From Silene latifolia (taxonomy: Eukaryota > Streptophyta > Magnoliopsida > Caryophyllales > Caryophyllaceae), in the NCBI RefSeq assembly GCF_048544455.1, contig NC_133537.1, positions 313,864,238 to 313,928,237 of the forward strand: a stretch of DNA of 64,000 nucleotides, in the 5' to 3' direction. This document shows positions 58,875 to 64,000 of this stretch, in pieces. The first letter of the stretch is position 1; every line of letters begins with the position of its first letter. Made by a program: the position numbers and the translations under genes. Below the pieces are notes generated by a model that worked only from the letters and a program-made list of their open reading frames with translations, was not told the DNA's origin and made no database searches.

Positions 58875-60067
58875 TGATGTATCACTTTTATATATACTTT
58901 TATAGCTCCTTTCATACCATTTTATATACCGTTTTCGTGTCTTTATATCGTTTATATGCCTTATTTCAGTGAATTTTCGATACTGCCGCTACTTTATGTT
59001 TTAATGCAGAAATGACGCATTACGAGGATAATCAAGCTAAGATGGGCATAGCGGAGATGGCATAGTGGAATACACGGAGCATGGCACGAAGAACGAGGTA
59101 GCATGAAGGCTAGAAGTGAAGAAACGAAGAAATCATTCTGTGTAGCTGGTTCCTCGATCGAGTCCCCTGAGGCTCGATCGAGTAATCGCCCTCGATCGAG
59201 TCACCTCAAGCTCAATCGAGGAACCTCTCTGGCAGATTTATTTTCGAATTTTCCTAAAACAGTTATTTTGTATTATAAATTCTAAACTCGTACGTTTTTA
59301 TTAGGTTATGCTTTATTTTTCTTAGAACGGCTGAGTACTCTCTAGTTGAATCCTTCCTTGTTGCTACGGTACTAATCTTTCTTGAAGAATTAATTCATTC
59401 AAGTTTATGTTATTCAATTGTTGTTCTTATTTCATGTTTTCAATCATGTCTTCAATTATCGTTATTGTTGTTCTGCTTTAGTCATGAGTAACTAATTTCC
59501 TCATCTAGGATGAAGGGGATCTAGGTTAATTAGAAAAGGAAAATTGATTAATTGCTAAATAAATCATATAAGTTGTCGTTTGATTATTGTTCTTATTCTA
59601 GTTAATTATCTTAGGCCTGAGTTGTTAATTAGTGTAGCGAATTAATGCTTTCACCGACAGGGTTAGAATTAATATAGGTTGCGATAATCAAATAGATTGC
59701 ATCTAATTATAGCGATCGCATGTTAGAATTGATCTAAAGGGCATAAATAGAATCGACCGATCTTGTGACCTTAGACAGCTTGATAGATCTAACAATTGAT
59801 TAAGAGACCCCATGTATTGACCTAGTGAACCGGAAATCCTAGACTTTTATTATCATTGTTTTAAACCCTTTTAATTACTCGCAATTAGTTGGTTAGATAA
59901 CAAACAAAACAACCCCCAAGAAAACGGTTACCTTCAGACAATTTAAATATTTACAGACTGACTATTACCGCCTCCCTGTGGATTCGATACCTGTCTTACC
60001 ACTAGCTATTCTTGTTAGTTTTGAGATAGTTTTATTTTGATTTGGTGATACGACTTTAGCCATATCA
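58875..60067 (+). repeat. 5' LTR of element E (Athila lineage)
   Basis: Starts TGATGTATCAC and ends AGCCATATCA, five bases before a tRNA-Asp-type primer site, about 1,193 bases. A TATA-like TTTATATATAC lies at about 58,888. The motif cluster at 59,150-59,228 is downstream of it. The left border is inferred from the TG start only; the 3' LTR is outside the window. Confidence 0.7.
59150..59228 (+). promoter_or_regulatory. CTCGATCGAG cluster in the Athila LTR
   Basis: Four copies, three perfect CTCGATCGAG and one CTCAATCGAG, spaced about 15-25 bases, beginning TTCCTCGATCGAGTC. The same arrangement recurs in the coding region at 61,936-62,013. Confidence 0.6.
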
Positions 60068-60071
60068 AATT

Positions 60072-60089
60072 TGGCGCCGTTGCCGAGGA
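60072..60089 (+). other. Primer binding site of element E, tRNA-Asp type
   Basis: TGGCGCCGTTGCCGAGGA differs by one base from the usual Athila site TGGCGCCGTTGCCGGGGA. Confidence 0.9.
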
Positions 60090-60181
60090 GGCAACAATTG
60101 TTTAGTTTGTTTCTATTTATTTTGTCTCAGGGAACCTAGTTCCTTGAGACCGTTCTCACACTTTTCTTGTTAGTTCCGTGT

Positions 60182-61566
60182 ATGCCCAGGTCGAATAGGT
60201 CCAAGATTATTCCTTTTGATCCTGAACCAGAAAAGACCTTTGGTTACAGACGGAAATTTACTCAAGAAGTGGGTCAAGTAGAAGACTTGAGTATACTTGA
60301 CGTCGAGACGGCGAGCTCAGCACAGTCGGCCGATCAGTCCTACACAGAGGACGAAATTCCCGAGACCGAAATTCCAGTTGAAACTCATACTCCTGAGACT
60401 ACTATCATGCCTACTCTAGCCAGTCACTCCGAGCCCACATTAGCTTCCATCCCACAAGGATTTAAGCTGCCCACTACTGACAATGGAACCTTCGAAATTC
60501 GCCCATCTTACATCAATTTGGTGGAGCGAAACTTATTTGGAGGGACACCATCAAGATCTGCTACACATATGGAGAAATTTGTCACCTCTTCTTTGTTCTA
60601 TCCCGTTAACCATTTGGAGTGATACAAGATCAAGTAAAGTAGGTGCTTTTTCCTTTTCACCGAAAGATGGAGTCTTTGAATGGTTGAGGGACTTAGATAT
60701 GGCAGACGAGGGGATTCGATCGGAATACTTTAGCTCTTGCCTTCTACAAGAGGTACTTCCCACCTCAGAAAACTAATGCGCTGAGAAGTCAAATTACCAG
60801 TTTCAAGCAAGGAGCTACTGAAGATTTGAATGAAGCATGGACTCGCTTCAAATGGTTGGTTCGATCTGTTCCCCATCACGGTTTCCCAAAGTGGTTTCTT
60901 TGCAACCGGTTTTATAACGGGTTGTATGACGACCATCGTGCCTTATTGGATTCATCAGCTAATGGAAGGTTTCAGGACAACACCAACGATAGTAACGCGT
61001 AGAAGTTGATTGATCAGATTGCCACCCATACCGCTAAGTATGGAAATCCCAGGGGAAGCACGCGAGGGATTGGGGGAGATAGTGCTCTTGCTGCGCAATT
61101 GGAGACTATTTATGCTCAAATTGCTGAGATAAAGACTACTCAATCATTGGGTAGTAAAGAGAGATTTCATGCTATGAGTAAATTACAAGAGGAGTCTTGT
61201 GCTAGATGTGGTTTAGACGGTCACAATGCAGCTGAGTGTTTGAGCACAGTGGAGCAGGTTAATGCCTTTCAGTCTTACAGACAAGGTGCCCAAGGTACAC
61301 CCTTCTCCAATTTTTATAATGAAAGAACGAAGGAACACCCTTTCCTTCAATGGTCAAGTCAGAATGTGCAAAACCCGCAGCAACAACAACCACAAAAGAA
61401 TGTTTATATTCCTCCCAACAGTCGTGGTAATCAACCAAACGGAGGATATCAAAGGCAAGTTCAAGGAGGTCAGCAGTTTAACAATCAATATCAACAACCT
61501 CCTCAACAAACTCCTCAACAAGCTCCGAACAATGAGATGGAAGAGTTGCGTAATCTTTTGCAATAA
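60182..61566 (+). pseudogene. gag of element E (Athila)
   Basis: Starts MPRSNRSKIIPFDPEPEKTF. The early part (EIRPSYINLVERNLFGGTPS) is the Athila gag entry, interrupted by a stop at about 60,620 and a frame change. In another frame AWTRFKWLVRSVPHHGFPKW, then FYNGLYDDHRALLDSSANGR follow (about 60,835-60,975), a stop, then a clean frame from 61,006 with a zinc knuckle (CARCGLDGHNAAEC, about 61,198-61,240) and a Gln-rich tail. At least two stops and one shift make it defective. It would form the particle shell. Confidence 0.8.
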
Positions 61567-61935
61567 ACTTTGTCAATGCAGCAGAAGTAGACGGCTCAAA
61601 TTTCTGAGCTGATTGCCCATAATAAGATGCTAGATAACCAGGTGGCTCAGATGGTACTTCAAAATCCATCAAAACAGGCCGGGGGGTCTTCCTCCTCAAG
61701 GTAAACAAGCTCACGAGCAAGCTAATATTATTCAACTGAGGAGCGGTACCACATATGCAAATCCCGACCTGCAAAGCCTTGTTAATGATGTGCCCACTGC
61801 TGGTGATGAGGTACCTTTTATGCATCCCAAGGGATTGGGTAATTTGGAGCTTAGTGATGATGAGAAAGAACCTGAAGAAGTTGAAACACGAGCTGACGAT
61901 AAAAGCAAAAAGAACGAGAAAGCTGAACCTACTGA

Positions 61936-62013
61936 GGTTCCTCGATCGAGTCAGCCCAGGCTCGATCGAGGAACTAGTGTGCTCGATTGAGTCCAATCAA
62001 GGCTCGATCGAGG
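61936..62013 (+). repeat. CTCGATCGAG cluster inside the Athila coding region
   Basis: Four copies (three perfect, one CTCGATTGAG) preceded by GGTTCCTCGATCGAGTC, closely like the LTR cluster. Read in frame it gives PRSSQPRLDRGTS and a TGA. It lies between the gag tail and protease in otherwise coding sequence. Confidence 0.65.
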
Positions 62014-62289
62014 CACCTCCTTAACAGACGACGGTGTTTCAAAACTTGATTCAAAGGTCAAGCAAGCCGAGCCCATTACTATTGCACTACCTTTTCCTCA
62101 TCGGCAACAAAAATCCAAGCTGGACAAGCAGTTCGGTAAGTTTATGGAGGTCGTGAAGAATCTACAGGTAAGTGTTACCTTTATTGAATTAATTACTCAA
62201 GTGCCAGCTTATGCAAAGTTCATGAAGGAGATTTTGACAAGGAAGAGATCCTTTGATGCGGTGGAAACTATTGCTTACACTTAGAAGTG

Positions 62290-64000
62290 CAGTGCCATGT
62301 TGCCAATCAATTCACCACCTAAATTAAAGGACCCATGAAGTTTTTCTATCCTTTGTCATATTGGTCATCTTGCTATTAGTAAAGCTCTTTGTGATTTAGG
62401 AGCTAGCGTCAGCGTTATGCCTTATTCTATTTGTAAGAAATTAAATATGGGTCAGTTGACGGTTACAAATATGACACTGCAGATGGCCGATAGATCTGTT
62501 AAACACCCACTGGGGGTGTTGGAGGATGTTCCCGTTCGTATTGGGAAATTTTTCATCCCCGTTGATTTCTTTGTCTTGGACATGGCTGAGGACAACCAAA
62601 TCCCTATCATTTTGGGCAGACCGTTCCTACACACTGCGGGAGCGGTTATAGATGTTAGGCAAGGGATATTGACTCTAGCTGTGTGGGATGATACTATTGT
62701 CTTTAACTTAGAAAAAGCATTAAAACATCCCATGATAGAAGAAACTTGTCATAGTATAGATGTTGTTGATTTTACTATTGATGAGTGTCTTCCTATGTGT
62801 TTGGACATGGATCCTCCGGACATTGCCCTGGTTTCGAATTCAGCTGATCAGACGGGTTCATGGAGTCCAGAAGTTCATCAGATTGAGAGGCTTCTAACTG
62901 GAGAGGAATGCCCCCATCAAAAGGTATACAGTTTGGGTACCGCACGTAAGGTAACTGAGGTAAAGAAACCTGAACTAAAGCCCCTTCCCTCTCATCTTAA
63001 GTATGGATTTCTTGATGACTGTGAAATGAACCCAGTGATTGTCAATGCTAGCCTAACTGAAGGTCAACTATCTGCTTTGTTGACCATTTTGAAAACTCAT
63101 AAAAAGGCCATTGGGTATAGCATTGATGATCTGAAAGGTATTAGTCCTGATTTTTGTATGCACCGTATTCATTTGGAAGAAGGCCACAAGGCTAGTGCAC
63201 AAGGTCAGAGACGACTAAATCCTCCAATGCAGGAGGTGGTAAGAAAAGAGGTGCAGAAACTACTTGATGCTGGCATTATTTTCTCTATATCTGATTCTAA
63301 GTGGGTCAGTCCTGTCCAAGTTGTACCTAAGAAGGGAGATACTACAGTAGTAAAGAATGATAAGAATGAGTTGATTGCTACTAGACTTGTTACAGGGTGG
63401 AGGATGTGCATTGACTATAGGAAGTTGAACACTGCTACTAAGAAATACCACTTCCCACTTCTTTACATTGACAAAATGTTAGAGAGATTAGCATGTCATA
63501 GTTATTTCTGTTACCTAGATGGCTACTCCGGTTTCTTTCAGATACCCATTCATCCTGACGATCAGGAAAAGACCACTTTCACATGCCCATATGGTGTATT
63601 TGCTTATAGGAGGATGCCCTTTGGTTTATATAACGCTCCTGCTACTTTTCAGCATTTTATGATGGCCATATTTTCCGATTACATAGAGTCTATCATGGAA
63701 GTCTTTATGGATGATTTCAGTGTGTATGGTACTGATTTTGATGTTTGCTTGAGAAACTTGACTAAAGTTTTTTATTTGTGAGGAGAGCAACCTTGTTCTC
63801 AATGGGAGAAGTGCCACTTCATGGTTCTTGAAGGGGTGGTACTCGGTCACTTGGTGTCAGGTAAGGGTATTCAAGTGGATAAAGCTAAGGTTGAGGTAAT
63901 TGAGCAACTCCCGTACCCGGTTAATGTTAAAAGTGTGCGTAGTTTTCTTGGTCATGCAGGGTTCTATCGCCGCTTTATTAAGGATTTCTCTAAAATTGCT
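62290..64000 (+). pseudogene. Protease and reverse transcriptase of element E (Athila), running off the window
   Basis: The protease loop ALCDLGASVSVMPYSICKKL lies at about 62,384-62,443 and IPIILGRPFLHTAGAVIDVR closes the domain. A 454-codon frame from 62,417 continues into RT: HRIHLEEGHKASAQGQRRLN, VRKEVQKLLDAGIIFSISDS, WRMCIDYRKLNTATKKYHFP, CYLDGYSGFFQIPIHPDDQE and MPFGLYNAPATFQHFMMAIF, with the catalytic box EVFMDDFSVYG (F-M-D-D, Athila form). A TGA at 63,779-63,781 interrupts, after which FMVLEGVVLGHLVSGKGIQV and FLGHAGFYRRFIKDFSKIA follow to the window edge. RNase H and integrase must lie beyond 64,000. Confidence 0.88.

Overview
The window reads as nuclear DNA of a flowering plant, probably a eudicot and possibly order Caryophyllales. 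That placement rests on overall feel rather than a diagnostic gene and is weak. The evidence for a plant nucleus is spliced genes with GT-AG introns, plant-type Ty3/gypsy lineages (Tat, chromovirus, Athila), Ty1/copia, LINE, Stowaway-like MITE, hAT and Helitron remains, and two host genes with clear plant homologues.

Layout. From 1 to about 15,725 lies a Tat-lineage Ty3/gypsy element on + (element A): a 5' LTR entering from outside the window, tRNA-Arg-type primer site, gag, protease, a glycine-rich linker, RT, two RNase H domains and integrase. Downstream, on the opposite strand, are two decayed plant-mobile-domain (PMD) genes, the first with its own TATA box. From 15,727 to 36,947 is a chromovirus (element B, +). 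Its 5' LTR is cut off at the TATA box; its 3' LTR is complete. B was broken by later insertions: a 2,992-bp solo LTR related to element A (minus, 19,909-22,900, 5-bp target duplication), an unidentified 319-bp insert (24,290-24,608), a SINE-like piece near 24,721, and a 5'-truncated LINE (25,439-34,716). The LINE in turn holds a second chromovirus (element C, minus, 27,290-34,461).

Two host genes follow. A two-RRM glycine-rich hnRNP (+, 37,917-39,775, two exons, 394 aa) stands about 1 kb past the 3' LTR of B. A cyclopropane-fatty-acyl-phospholipid-synthase-like gene with an N-terminal FAD oxidoreductase domain (minus, 41,374-47,710) could be traced through 24 exons in one continuous frame of 863 codons. 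Both look intact.

From 48 kb to 58.8 kb there are only small transposons and LTR remains: MITEs, a short Helitron, a 474-bp hAT element carrying two tRNA-like modules, GGGTC-rich repeats, a probable 2.3-kb LTR, a chromovirus U3 fragment and a copia LTR. From 58,875 to the window end is an Athila-lineage element (E, +) with LTR, tRNA-Asp-type primer site, broken gag, protease and RT, running off the edge.

Two cross-cutting patterns stand out. A roughly 33-bp hairpin-forming unit (GACGC...GCTGCGCC) occurs in pairs at four places in element A, twice in the LTR and twice just upstream of the antisense PMD genes. A 12-bp palindrome, ACTCGATCGAGT, is clustered in LTRs or leaders of chromoviruses B and C and of the unrelated Athila element, and is repeated inside the Athila coding region.
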